DNA of 64,000 nt from Phymatolithon calcareum (lineage: Eukaryota > Rhodophyta > Florideophyceae > Hapalidiales). The DNA lies in NCBI GenBank assembly GCA_977006965.1, contig OZ345374.1, positions 558,001 to 622,000 on the forward strand, written 5' to 3'. Shown piece after piece: positions 30,901 through 40,660 of this stretch; the first letter of the stretch is position 1, and every line of letters begins with the position of its first letter. The notes under the pieces are model-generated. The model saw only the letters and a program-made list of their open reading frames with translations. It was not told where the DNA came from and searched no databases. The position numbers and the translations under genes are program-made.

Positions 30901-31995
30901 CTCTGGGAGCGCCATAGGAACGCTTGCCTGCGCAGCTGGGGATGGCAACAGTTGAAAGCCGAACCGAGCTGCTTCCTTTACGTCGACAAAACGTCAGGAG
31001 AATACGCGCGACTACTGGCCGACACAGATGACTTTGTATTGACCTCGCCCTCCGCGGCTCTACTCGAGCAGCTCCTCGGGAAAATGCGAAACAAGTGGGG
31101 CGTCAAGGAGCAACGACCGGTACAACAACATATGGGCATAGCAATTACCCGAACAAGAGAAGGAATACGTCTCAGCATACGCAAGCATGTGGAGCAACTG
31201 CTCGACGATTTTGGCCTCCAGCAGGCCAACACGGTCAAAACACCTCATGATCCCCGCGCCGACCTCACTGCGCGTAAGGAGCACGAATCGGCTATTTCGG
31301 AGGAGGATAAGGCACGCTACAAGCGCGGCGTTGGTCTTGTGCGTTTCATTGTCGACACAGTGGTTTATGAAGCCGCCTATATTGCTTCTCAACTCGCTCG
31401 AGCCGCGCACGACCCTACTGCGCGCCACTTAGCCGCGTTAAAACGTCTTGCACGGTACTTGTCTGCTAATCGGAACGCACATCTCTTCTACAAGCTCAGC
31501 GGTGACCACGAGCTCAAGGCGTATGCTGACAGCGACTACGCGGCATGTCCCGACACACGCCGATCCCGCACGGGCATCGCCATTTCCTACGCTGGTGATC
31601 TAATATTTTGGAAGAGTGTACTTCAAAAATCAGTGACACTTTCTACCGGAGAAGCTGAGTATATGGCCGCATCTGAAGCCGCCCGTGTCATTTTGTGGCT
31701 GCAGCAGCTCGCAGAAGAATGGCGAATACCCATTCCGAACCCAACTCGTCTTCTTGTCGATAACACAGCTGCAATCGCAATGTCTGTTGCGAACGGGACA
31801 ACGACAAGGTCGAAGCACATTGACACGCGCGCACATTACATCCAAGAGCAAGTACAGCGCAATAAGATCGCACCTGAGCATACACCGAGCGCACAGCAAG
31901 TCGCAGACATGTTTACGAAACCGCTACCGCCTACCAAGTTTCATCGTAACATTGAGCTCATACGCAGCGACGTGCAAGAAGCTGCGCAGGGCTGA
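27946..31995 (+). CDS. gag-pol: Copia gag-pol polyprotein
   Basis: 1349 residues, ATG at 27946; the stop TGA overlaps the first three bases of the 3-prime LTR. Gag spans ~1-250, with a CHHC-type variant of the zinc knuckle (C-x2-H-x4-H-x6-C, near 229-244). The protease is LLDSAATHHLT (~302; D-S-A rather than D-S-G). The integrase has an H-H / CTPC zinc site and D504, D565 and E602 in SSDTAG, LHSDGAG and QSERAIRTL. Reverse transcriptase has a catalytic ADTDDFVL near 1027 instead of YVDD, with both catalytic aspartates kept. RNase H is YADSDYA ... LSTGEAEYMA, ending FTKPLPPTKFHRN. Order PR-IN-RT-RH is diagnostic for Ty1/copia. No inactivating mutation seen. Confidence 0.97.
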   Translation: MDDSNRVPTRPWPTDGVTKLFADATNHRDWRLCVDAVTQGQRAEKLLTRAPLDTDQVEVAQAALLKSFMMLTVHGSFRQAISPMTALEAYVHLCGLAPQTSIHEVAHSAKVKNLDSYPTPAAYVAAHRSRHDQLLSADASHYLASPSAYIADLLGGLPNTPNSHALTELYAYLPDIQKNDTTASRLTAAILRLPTSSKGNRNTRNSGAPTDRPRYGRRPGDPTVTNYSCMLHKMDNHKQDDDRCRAMQARRGSLPKPSAAAVTMDPEFVHAVAGSLAAMMEASNDQNDNVNNDSQYMISPLLDSAATHHLTASVGKLRHPRPLHVSVQLANHERATTTAVGSSSIMGSHSPLPLSGALCVPGLSRDLVSAGRLSNDFDITLKRDRFYVTEPSPGVPKDVVATGTRRNNVFMFDGPATRCRSERFSKERSSGVVPRSLQRLHDTFAHAHPDALRRLMVEKPHLKNLLLKCKGNYTCTPCNSAKLTRAPHRSVMRENCRPLHKLSSDTAGPLTQTTRGNRYFTVLADQATEYLMALPTRTKGAAGESLVEAVRQLQRSSGYKVRRLHSDGAGELSEGTPKAYAKAEGITLTKSIPNAPQMNGQSERAIRTLKSCIRTQLTSSGMPNSMWDYALGDCVAKLNAIPRRGSVCSPHHKLFGSPPRFPLRAPFGAQGFVPNKARKPSSLSMRGIKCRYLAPLSDAVVAVRDEKSRKIIEARGADFVPIKPRGPNQPPSESLASPSLEGHDSLPSATLTSRSNSRMRPRTPQPTTIIAGSRRVLRKRATLRKPARFHDGDLDEIGGAPAASAVAVELDTPTTPPTNPRSLRETRKGRHAQFHLYWKKAHDLFIDTNLALGAWELVDPEPTDKPVPHLWAYHYKTAPGGALQAVSARCTVRGDLMRPGTHFDPLRTAAQSPSHTARRLLYARAALAGEYIRSADVPNAYPRAPSDPSYRVTMQQPRRADGTLTSPGKLIRVSRAQMGSPDGGYLWERHRNACLRSWGWQQLKAEPSCFLYVDKTSGEYARLLADTDDFVLTSPSAALLEQLLGKMRNKWGVKEQRPVQQHMGIAITRTREGIRLSIRKHVEQLLDDFGLQQANTVKTPHDPRADLTARKEHESAISEEDKARYKRGVGLVRFIVDTVVYEAAYIASQLARAAHDPTARHLAALKRLARYLSANRNAHLFYKLSGDHELKAYADSDYAACPDTRRSRTGIAISYAGDLIFWKSVLQKSVTLSTGEAEYMAASEAARVILWLQQLAEEWRIPIPNPTRLLVDNTAAIAMSVANGTTTRSKHIDTRAHYIQEQVQRNKIAPEHTPSAQQVADMFTKPLPPTKFHRNIELIRSDVQEAAQG

Positions 31996-32275
31996 TAGCT
32001 TCGCGTTTCTTCCAGCTCCTCGCCCCTGCTGCACATTTCGCATCGACAGCTTCGCCACTCACACACGTGGTGGACTACTCCACGTGTACCTCGCATGCCT
32101 GCACCCTACTGCACCCTCACCAGGCAAGCCAGGCACGAGACTAGTGACTGGCGCATGCCGTCTGCATGCCGCACTATGTGTGCCTGCGTGTGTCTCCTGG
32201 CACGCAGGGCCACCAGAAAACCATAAGTAGACTAGCTAGCCCCTCAGGAGTAAAGGTAGAGGTTAGAAGCCAACA
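31993..32275 (+). repeat. 3-prime LTR (283 bp, full form)
   Basis: Starts TGATAGCTTCGCG and ends AGCCAACA, followed by TSD GGAGA. It contains the 51 bp missing from the 5-prime LTR (about 32005-32055); the rest is identical. Confidence 0.92.
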
Positions 32276-33733
32276 GGAGACCCTGGCTGTCGCGCATTCG
32301 CAACCGAAGATGCCGTTTGGTATTCTGCCACTGGTGTTGTCTGCAACGTAGGGCCCAGCCTTGACGCAGCTCCTAGAGCGGGAAATGGTGCTGTCTTCGC
32401 GGTCGCTATTAGCGCAGCCGCTGGAAGAGGTTCTGGCTTTGTTCTCGGCTGTGGCTCTGCTGCGGATATCTGCGTAGGCTCGAGGACCTCTGCCGCTGCT
32501 GTGTCGGTCTGTTGCGCAGGAAATGCTGCTGGCGGAAGAGACGGTGTGACACGCGCACGTTTGTTAGCCCGGCGCTTCGCGACAGTGGCATCTGCGGAGA
32601 TTGGCATGTTACGCTTTCCCCAACGATTGTGCGCACCCGCAGTCTTGCTACAGCTCTCGCTACAGTAATCGCCACAACCGTAATCACCGGCGTGTGCCTT
32701 TGCGCAAGTTGCACAGGGACGCGTTGCAACATTCAGTGTGAGCATGACACTGGCAGTGGTGCTTTCGATTGTACCCGTCGGGGCGACACGGCGTAGACGA
32801 AGCGGGATTGAGATGAGCTTGTTCTCATGGTGATTGAAAGTCTTCGTTCCCTTTCGAGTTTCACTCTTGCCTGTGGGTGCGTCCGTATTTGTTGCCTTCT
32901 TTCGCACGCGGCTTCTCTTCGCCGGGTTATTCGGTGCCGGCGCAACCGCGCTGCGTGGAGCGCCGTTCTGAGCGCCGTTCTGAGTGCCGTTCTGAGCCGG
33001 CGTGGCGGTCAGCATGATGGGGAGGTTGGAAACATTGACGCCATTCGGTGGTGGAAAAACCGAGCGCGGGGCAGAATGTTGTGGTGAAGCCGGATTACAA
33101 TCAGACTCCGCCGCGGTGGTGGCTGGAGCGTTGTGTTGTGGGGCCTGCCAAACAGGCGAGACGTCACCCACAGGCCCGGCAATCGCAAGCAGACGATCAC
33201 GTTCCTGTACAGTCACAGACCCCGGTACGAGATGCATGTTGCGGTACACGAGAAAATCTACAGTGCATATTGCAAAAGACACGCCAACACGGCGAACAAA
33301 AAGCATTGGCGAGGAAAACAGGATGCGGCGCGCTTCAGCGCGCCAGCGCTGATGGGCCACGAAACACTCTGCTTCACCGGCGTCTGCGCAATGCAGTATG
33401 AATTTGAGTGGGTGAGCGAATTGCGGTTGAAATGGCGGCGAGAGAAAGAGCGCGGATGGACGTACGGTTCATGAAACGCGCGCGGCGCACGCGGAGATAC
33501 GCCATAATGGCTGGGAGAGATGCGGAAACTCGACCTCCAGCCGCGGACGCGACGGCATCCCGCACGACCCAGTGCGGGCCCGCGAGGGGGGCGAATGCGG
33601 AACACTCGAGCGCCAGGGTGCTAACCGCGTTGGGGGCATTTGATGCTGCACCGGCAAGCATTGCGGGACACGGGGCGACAGGATGAGGAAGGACGGTATT
33701 CGCGAGCGGGTGCGGAAATGCATGGGCGGGCAT
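32276..33733 (-). pseudogene. 5-prime part of an unknown gene disrupted by copia insertion
   Basis: Exon 1 is 33466-33733 (ATG at 33733, MPAHAFPHPLANT). A GT-AG intron of 82 nt (33384-33465, GTACGT...GCGCAG) leads into exon 2 in frame (FMNH|AGEAECFVAHQRW). Exon 2 runs to 32276, where the LTR replaces it. Rejoined to 27210-27503 the reading frame is 554 codons plus stop. A Cys-rich patch (RPCATCAKAHAGDYGCGDYC) could bind zinc. Middle and end are Ala/Pro-rich with basic runs. Function unknown. As sequenced, the allele would end three residues into the LTR. Exon 1 is inferred from splice signals. Confidence 0.6.
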
Positions 33734-34420
33734 ACTGCTGCAAACGTCTTATGCACTGGATTTTGCAACATGCATTTTTGAGGCCTGCGCGGTGTGCGCA
33801 TCATATTACTGGTGCGCATTGCGTCTGGAAAGGTGCAAATTGGGCGATTTTTCAGTGCGATGCTGGGGCTATGCGCGATGTAGTGCGACAGCAGTCGCCA
33901 ATTTCTTGGGCGATGCATGCCATTGCAGTGAACATTAGGCCAGTGCGTGGGCTTCATTCTGGCAGCGCGAGCAGCTGCTGTGATGCCCGTTTAGTGGGTT
34001 GGGATGGAGTTTCATAAAATACGCATAAATGTGCAGGGTTTTTGCTACCCTGTGGAAGTCGAGAGCTACGCACCCCTCCGCCCGCTTCAGCAACACGCTG
34101 TAAAGATGGAAACGAACTGCCAATTATTCGCGCTGCCTGCAAGTAAATTCTCCTAGCAGAATTTATTTCAACTGCTCCGGTACCGTGGCAGACGGCTCCA
34201 TGTCGGCTCGTGCTTCTCGGACGACGTTTTGCATTGTGCCAAGCTTATGCATGATTTCCAAGAGTGTCGATTGTAGAGGGGCGCTACAGAGATGACAGGT
34301 TGTGATGGCTTCAATGAGCGGAAATTGTATTCACATGCAGCTCATTCTATTTTAACTTCTTGCGCTTTTATAATCCAGCTCGCCATGGTACAGTAGACGT
34401 CGACCCCTGCTTGGGCCCCC
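33734..34420. other. Spacer left of the minus-strand copia-like element
   Basis: No gene seen. It should include the promoter of the disrupted minus-strand gene. The right ~280 bases may belong to the same older sequence that resumes at 42215. Confidence 0.4.
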
Positions 34421-34425
34421 TTTCC

Positions 34426-35214
34426 TGTCGGTAAAAATCAGAAACTTAGAATAGCAACTTATTGCCAACTGGCGAAAGTTGCCCTCACTCGGCTGAGTAA
34501 GGATTCTTGTTGAGAAACTGGTTGGTAGTTTCTCCTTTATTGCTTGCTTAACTTTTTCTACTCGGGCAGACCTAGTCTCCACTTATATACTACTTTAAAC
34601 ACTATCATACTGAGGAACAAAACCTGTCTAAAAGCTTCCCCAGATGTTTCTAGTAACATCGAAAAGGTTCTAGAAACCACTATGTAAAAGCTCTAGAAGT
34701 CACTAAGTAAATTCTAGAAACTACAGGAATAATCCTTCGGCTCTATTTGGACAGGATCAGCCTTCAAGGATCGAGACATTAATCTATTTAACTAGTTTAA
34801 ACTATAGTCCAGTAGTATCCTAACAACTGTACAAATTGATCTAAAGTACTCTGCATACTGTATTAGAGTTGTGTACTAGAGTGTAAACCATTTGGTGTTA
34901 TGTGCACTTCTTATTTAAGTACAATTGTTATAGACAACCCAAACTGATAGTATTATCATAGTATAAAAGTATAAAGGATATTAAAAGTATGCTTTGCACA
35001 TGTCCTATATTCGGAAAGTGGGACATACGAAAGATACATAGAAGTAAAGAAAACATAATATTGGAATCCGTAACTGTTCATATCACGAGATAAACACGAG
35101 CTTCTGTTTAAAAGAAACTCCATATGTACATACAAATATTAGAAATACAATAATAGGGTTTTAGACTAACAACCGATAGTTATAGAGAAGTATCTATTCA
35201 AATTTTGAACAACA
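34426..35214 (-). repeat. 3-prime LTR of the minus-strand element
   Basis: 789 bp. It carries the TATATAAG promoter motif on the minus strand near 34581-34590. The minus-strand purine-rich AGTTTTGGGAG just upstream (35215-35225) is a fair polypurine tract. Confidence 0.92.
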
Positions 35215-35255
35215 CTCCCAAAACTTTTTGGCTTAACAATTTTTACAGTCATCGT

Positions 35256-38200
35256 CTACGATCTATAAACCCATTGATCGATAGGATGTGATAGTCTAGC
35301 AGATTCTAAGATCTGTTCAAGTATTGGGCAACGCTTCACTTTCGTTAAAACGTCTGCTGGGTTGTATTGAGTTCTAACGAAGCCAAGCTTTTCAATTTCC
35401 CTTTTTGCGTAAGCAGACTTTACGACAGTGAGATCGATCATAAGCCTTTTCTCTTTTGTGCATGAAGCTTTTGTCACCACATCAAATAGACTTAGGCTAT
35501 CAGTGAGCAAATATATAGGAATGCTTCTCTTAGTCATGCGCTGTAAGTCGTGCTTTATCATGTACGCCATATCGAAAGCGTCTGAGAGTGCCATAGTCTC
35601 ACTTCCTAGGACGGATTTAGTGACACGTTTTGCTTTATGCGACGACCAATGTATTGGTTGGCACATTCCTGACCTATCAGTTAAAAATATAAAGTAACCA
35701 AGCTGAGAGCTCCCATCTTCATTATTCGCATATGAAGCATCGGAATATACTTGAATTCGAATTGTATCCATGTCTAGTTTTGGGAAACGTAGAGGTAAAT
35801 GAGGACATTTTCTTAAGTGTCTCAACACTGCGTTAAGCTCTTTTATATACTTCGATGAATTTAATTGGAACTGTTTTTCCGTGACTTGAGCTGACTGTGC
35901 AACAGCACATGCAATATCCGGTCGTGTATTAACAACCCAAGAGAGCTGAGCGCGCAATGAACTATACTTTGAAAAACCGTCTAGTGAGTGTAGTTCTTTC
36001 AGTTTCACAATATATTTCTGTTGGTGTATTTGGAACTCATTTTCTTTCGTTTCTATCTGAACACCGGCGTACTGTACATTATCCCATTCCCTTTCTCTGC
36101 ACTGGAATTTACTCATCGTTTTCTTCGCAAGGTCATTGTAAGTATCATCTCCTGCTTGCAAAGAATCGTCTACATATGTAACACATAGACCCTTTAGTTT
36201 ATTGTCCAGCGTCTTAAAGAAGAAGGCACCGTCACCGGTTGCTAGCTCCATTCCTAGATCGTCTCTAAGATGATCTGAGAATGTCTTACTCCAGTAGTCT
36301 CCACTGTCTGGTAGCCCATAAAGCGGCTTCATAAGCTTAAGAACATATTTCTCGTCGAGCTCAAATTCCTGCGATGGTTTAAGATAAAAATCTCTCATTA
36401 AGTTTTCGGAGCTTTGTAAATACGCCTGAGTTACGTCTGTGGAGAATAATCTAAACCCAAATATTGCTGCAATTCCGACCAAGAGACGTGTGGAGTTTTG
36501 TTTTGATGTTGAAGAATCATGGACCAGAGATGTTTTCAGCTTGTATTTATGTCCCTGTACAACAAATCTTGCTTTCCAAACTTCTTTCTCTGTACCTTCA
36601 TCTTTTATAGCGAGGACGAATCTTCCTCCCAATAAATTCGCATTTTCTGGCATTTCACTTCGAAGAACAATTTTCCATGTTCCACGATCAATTAATCCTT
36701 CTATTTCTTTCTTCTTAGCATCATCAAAACGTTTTTCTCTTGGGTCTCCGGGTTTCAGTACTTCCGTGAGATGAACGGAGTATGCAGGTGATCTAGGGCC
36801 TTCGCCTGATCTAAACCCGGATAGCATCGAATGTAGCTTCTCGATTGAATCAATATATACATCAGTTGTAGGACTATCTCTAAAATAGGGTTTGATTTGA
36901 TGAATGTTAAACTTTCCTATGTAAGATTTATCCATACTTTGTACCGTTACAATCTTATCATCAACATGTATTACCGTGTACGGTCCGACCCATTTCTTTC
37001 TCTTCTCTCGGTATATAAGGACTTCATCGTTTATTTCATATACTATGTCCGCTGCTGCTGGGACTCGTTTCTGAAGAGCAGTAAGAACACGTCGTTCTGC
37101 AACTATAGTGTTGTATTCCATTTGAGCCGCTGCGATAATCCTCATTCTCTCTTTTTGGGTGGGTAGGTTTGTGCTGAGTATTGGGAATCTTGGAACAATT
37201 CCAAAAACTAGTAAGGAAGGGACAAGACCGTTCTCACCAATCGTGTCATTCATTGCCTTTATGGCAATACTGAGAATCAACTCTTGGGATATATGAGGAA
37301 ATTCATGTTCTATTTTAAGAAATATTCGTCTTAAAGGGTCGTGTAAACGCTCCCCAAGTCCAAGTGAGTTGTGAGCTTCAACGCCAGATTCTCGGAGTTC
37401 AATGCCTGCCATTTTTGTAAACTCCTTCCATTCTTTTGACACAAATGCTGAACCGGCGTCCAATCTCATGCGGTTAGGATATCCAGTGTAAAGAGTTACC
37501 CATGCATCAATGAAGGCATTCCAAAGACCCTCCGAGCTTTCCCCATAGCTGGAACACGTTGAGTCAACAAAGGTTGCTGAGGAAAATCTTGTCGCTGTGT
37601 CGACAACATGTAGAAGAGATTTACCATTTATCCACATTAAGTCCATTGAGACCTCCGCCCCAAATACAAGCTCATCTTGATTGAGAATGGCAACCTTAAA
37701 GCGATCGGGTTTCTTGTCTAGTCTTTGACAGGTATCGCAGTCTTGTGAGATTTCCCTCAATCGTTCTCTGTCAACTGACCAAGATGATCTCGGGTTAGCC
37801 CTTTTAAGAAGTCCTATGAGCTTATCATCCGCTGGATGATAGAATGCTCTGTGCAGCTTTCTTAATTCCGATTTCGTGTATAGAATAGAATCTGTCTTTC
37901 CCCACTCGAGATATAAATGACCCAATTTTCTTACCAGTGGAATTTTCCAGCCTAGCTTTGGACATACTAATATGTTATTAAGATTATTAAGGTAAAGGCC
38001 AAATGTATCTAGAAAGTCAAGTCCTAGCAGAAGAGGGATGTTGGTATTTACCACGTCAACATATACAAGTATAAACGAATTGTTCGGCATAGGGATTCTT
38101 AGGTTTATACTTCCTTCTGATTTCTTAATATCTGTGCCGAATCGGTACGTGTTATTATTCTTCTTTAATTTAAAATTTACTTCTGAAAATTTACAGTACG

Positions 38201-38309
38201 CCATTGCTTGTTGTTTACCGATGACTGTTTTCTGAGCGCCACTATCAATACATGCTCCATTCCATTTGTTGTCTCTCTGGTCGTTGTGGTTTATCATTAT
38301 CTGATTCAT
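35256..38309 (-). CDS. pol: Pol polyprotein (PR-IN-RT-RNaseH)
   Basis: 1017 codons from the first ATG, but the frame is open further upstream to about 38490, overlapping the gag end. Protease is ACIDSGAQKTVIG. Integrase has LHRAFYHPADDKL with CDTCQ (zinc site) and D/D/E in VSMDLMW, MRLDAGSAF and GERLHDP. RT has YVDDSLQAGDD. RNase H runs from YSDASYANNEDGSS to LGSETMALSDAF, ending NPADVLTK. All catalytic residues look intact. The RNase H and tail style (DSLSLFDVVTKAS ... EKRLMIDL) is shared with the 49-56 kb element and differs strongly from the 27.5-32 kb copia, so two separate copia branches are present. Confidence 0.96.
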   Translation of the reverse strand: MNQIMINHNDQRDNKWNGACIDSGAQKTVIGKQQAMAYCKFSEVNFKLKKNNNTYRFGTDIKKSEGSINLRIPMPNNSFILVYVDVVNTNIPLLLGLDFLDTFGLYLNNLNNILVCPKLGWKIPLVRKLGHLYLEWGKTDSILYTKSELRKLHRAFYHPADDKLIGLLKRANPRSSWSVDRERLREISQDCDTCQRLDKKPDRFKVAILNQDELVFGAEVSMDLMWINGKSLLHVVDTATRFSSATFVDSTCSSYGESSEGLWNAFIDAWVTLYTGYPNRMRLDAGSAFVSKEWKEFTKMAGIELRESGVEAHNSLGLGERLHDPLRRIFLKIEHEFPHISQELILSIAIKAMNDTIGENGLVPSLLVFGIVPRFPILSTNLPTQKERMRIIAAAQMEYNTIVAERRVLTALQKRVPAAADIVYEINDEVLIYREKRKKWVGPYTVIHVDDKIVTVQSMDKSYIGKFNIHQIKPYFRDSPTTDVYIDSIEKLHSMLSGFRSGEGPRSPAYSVHLTEVLKPGDPREKRFDDAKKKEIEGLIDRGTWKIVLRSEMPENANLLGGRFVLAIKDEGTEKEVWKARFVVQGHKYKLKTSLVHDSSTSKQNSTRLLVGIAAIFGFRLFSTDVTQAYLQSSENLMRDFYLKPSQEFELDEKYVLKLMKPLYGLPDSGDYWSKTFSDHLRDDLGMELATGDGAFFFKTLDNKLKGLCVTYVDDSLQAGDDTYNDLAKKTMSKFQCREREWDNVQYAGVQIETKENEFQIHQQKYIVKLKELHSLDGFSKYSSLRAQLSWVVNTRPDIACAVAQSAQVTEKQFQLNSSKYIKELNAVLRHLRKCPHLPLRFPKLDMDTIRIQVYSDASYANNEDGSSQLGYFIFLTDRSGMCQPIHWSSHKAKRVTKSVLGSETMALSDAFDMAYMIKHDLQRMTKRSIPIYLLTDSLSLFDVVTKASCTKEKRLMIDLTVVKSAYAKREIEKLGFVRTQYNPADVLTKVKRCPILEQILESARLSHPIDQWVYRS

Positions 38310-38443
38310 AACTACTTCAGAAAAGACTGTGTATGTGTTTGTTTCTTTTCCAAGTTGAGATATATCGTCCTTGTTAGTTTCGGGATCAGTAGCATTACTC
38401 TTCTTTAATTCTGTAGAGCAATGAAAGACGTTACTGTCCCTTT

Positions 38444-38450
38444 CTAAAAA
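38444..38450 (-). promoter_or_regulatory. Possible -1 frameshift site at the gag end
   Basis: On the minus strand the gag frame ends GAT TTT TAG. Shifting one base back on the five-U run gives TTT TTA GAA, entering the pol frame, which is open from about 45 nt upstream. It is not a canonical XXXYYYZ heptamer, so the mechanism is inference. Confidence 0.4.
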
Positions 38451-39973
38451 TCCGCAGGATCGATATCTAGACTGGTGTCTACTTGATCATGCCTGTTTTC
38501 TTCTTTATTAGCATTGGCATCTTCAGATACCGTTCTATGCTCATCACCTATGAAGAACTCTTCATAATCTTCATAAGTCTCGTCAAATATGGCTTCTTCA
38601 GCCTGCTGACAAACTTCAAATAGAATTTTTCTCGTGCTTGCCGGATTAGATTTTAACATTTGTGCCACGTTGAGCATTAAGTTCTTCGGGCTTTTTCAAT
38701 CGCGGATGAAATGGTCTTTTGATCCGCAATTATGGCATTTTCTTGCATTTCCAAACCTGTCAAGACCATTTTTGCCAGCAATCTTATCGTTTGTATTAGA
38801 TGTATTACTCCTATTATTTACACTGGTGAAAGGAGCTGATGATTTTGACCCTGGTTGTCGAGGTCTTCCGTAATGTCCCTGTCCCTCAAAATAAAGCCCA
38901 GGTACCTTTCCTGAGATCGAATTTCGTTTCATATCATGTTTTCCACTACTAAACTTTCCATCTCTTGTTCTGGCTTCTTCCTCTTCCTGGTCTTGTAACC
39001 ATGCGGCATCAAGAGCTGTATATAGCTTCTGGAAATCCCATTGCGGGTTGGATGATTGTGACGTGTAGAGCGCAGATTTAGCCCAAGGTGCTCCAACATC
39101 TGCCTTGTAAAGGTATTCAACTTTTGACTCCTCGGATCTATGGCTTTTTGGCCCTTGAGGAGTGAATTTGGTTATTGTCTCTCTAAGATCTTCTAGTGCT
39201 TCTGTTACTGTACACTTCTTTTTGGACACAATATCATTGAGGCGCAATTGTTGTAAATGCTTCCTTACGCGATTCTGCCTTGTCAAACTATTATTTTCCT
39301 CTTTTAAAATAGCACTCGCTTCACTGAAGTGAGATGCTATTCCTTCCACCTTTAGTCTGTAGAATCTCTTAGCTTCTCCATCAAATAAGTGATGGAAGTA
39401 GCTAAGTCTCTGTTCTGAAGTTAATGCGTAGTCTTTAGCAGCATCAAGGTAGTTCTGTATGAATTCTGTTAAATCTTCTCCAAGTTTTCCGTTACATTTA
39501 GAACCAGGTTTGAATCTAGTGGCCATATTGTGCGCTATTTTAGCATTTCCTGCACTAGAGGCATTGCCAGGGTACAGAGAGGTATTAGATCGCAGTGACA
39601 AAGATGTCGTTCCAGCTTGCAGAGCTTTGTTAAGTAGGCTGTGTGACATGTCAATATCTCTCTGATCTGTGTAAAGTGTGGCTGTAAGACCATAAATAAC
39701 TCTATTAGTTGAACTGTGCGGGCTATAAGTAGCACCGTTTGCAACAATATAATCCCGGATAATAGTGTATATAGCAGGGCTCTCAGATAGAGCGTTACTT
39801 GAGAATAAAATATGTGGAGGATAGTCTTCCCTAATTTTGGGAATGAGATTTTCTGGTGTGAGTGCAGGCTGCTCGTTCATATAAGAGATAAACCCATTCT
39901 TAATTCTTTGCTGCTCCACAGTTCCGGGCTGAAGTTTGTCTAGAGTGTCCTTAATTCTGATCAGATTGGCCAT
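38444..39973 (-). CDS. gag: Gag, with an in-frame UGA at the fourth zinc-knuckle ligand
   Basis: ATG at 39973 (MANLIRIKDTLDKL). 425 codons run to TGA at 38696-38698. The frame then stays open for 83 more codons to TAG at 38444-38446. Just before the TGA the protein reads CHNCGSKDHFIRD. A C-x2-C-x4-H-x4-C knuckle needs Cys (TGC/TGT) precisely where TGA stands; the related element at 52.5 kb has Cys there. The downstream extension is acidic (DETYEDYEEFFIGDEH). The upstream part is helical capsid-like sequence. Either a single-base nonsense change or a read-through site. Confidence 0.9.
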
Positions 39974-40660
39974 CTCTACTAGTTATTTTTATGAGGTTGC
40001 TTTACGTTCCAGATAGCTAGTAGTGGTACTTAAAATAAAATATTACACTAATAATATAGAACAGGTTCAAGTGCTAGTTCGTGAACTATCACTAATAAGT
40101 GCACTTAATATCAGCTCTTGTTACGGTAAAATTATTAGATATATCTAGCAGCTTATAGTGTAAGAATTAAGAATTAATTGCTTTAGCTAAATATCGTTAA
40201 TTATTTTTTAAAGATCCAGCGAATTTAATTTTCCTTTTAATTCAAAGTATGATTAAATTCTTTTTCTTCTATCAGTTTTCAAGATCCTATTTTACTTGGC
40301 GACTTGTAAGAAATGAATCGAGTGGAGTGACTCTACAGTTGTTGTGTACTTTGTTCCACAGGTCTTACAGCAAATGTATATCTTGACCCGGCCTTTGTTT
40401 CAAATTTCTACTATCTATCTTCAAGAAGATTTGTTTTGGTTCCTTATGTTTCTTGTAGTAGAGAGCTTAAGTAAAAGTGTGAGTTTTTGGTTTTTCGTTA
40501 AACGGTTTTATAATATTTATGTATATGTAGTGCAGCTTATATGTTTAGAGTTTTGAGAAATGGTTTCAGTTTAAAAGTATAAAAGTTCAAAAGATTTCAA
40601 TTTTAAAAGTGGATCAAAGATTTGGATGAATGCAATAGAAACTAGATCTAATATAGAAAT
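39974..40660. other. AT-rich gap between ORF1 and gag
   Basis: About 690 bases inside the element with no open frame of note on the minus strand. It probably serves as internal leader for gag translation. The corresponding gap in the 49-56 kb element is only 120 bp. Confidence 0.5.

Larger units (their letters stand above)
27504..32275 (+). mobile_element. Complete Ty1/copia LTR retrotransposon, TSD GGAGA
   Basis: Bounded by TG...CA LTRs and 5-bp target duplications GGAGA (27499-27503 and 32276-32280). One uninterrupted 1349-codon gag-pol ORF. The LTRs are identical over their shared 232 bases, so insertion is very recent. The 5-prime LTR lacks 51 bp present in the 3-prime LTR. The element sits in the coding region of a minus-strand gene. 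Structurally it could be active apart from the promoter-side deletion. Confidence 0.96.

Noticed and set aside
34352-34582. Short ORF repeated in both LTRs of the minus-strand element (METRSARVEKV as translated)
   Set aside because: No ATG (the start is GTG) and it lies in the R/U5 part of the LTR. Duplication merely reflects the two LTRs.
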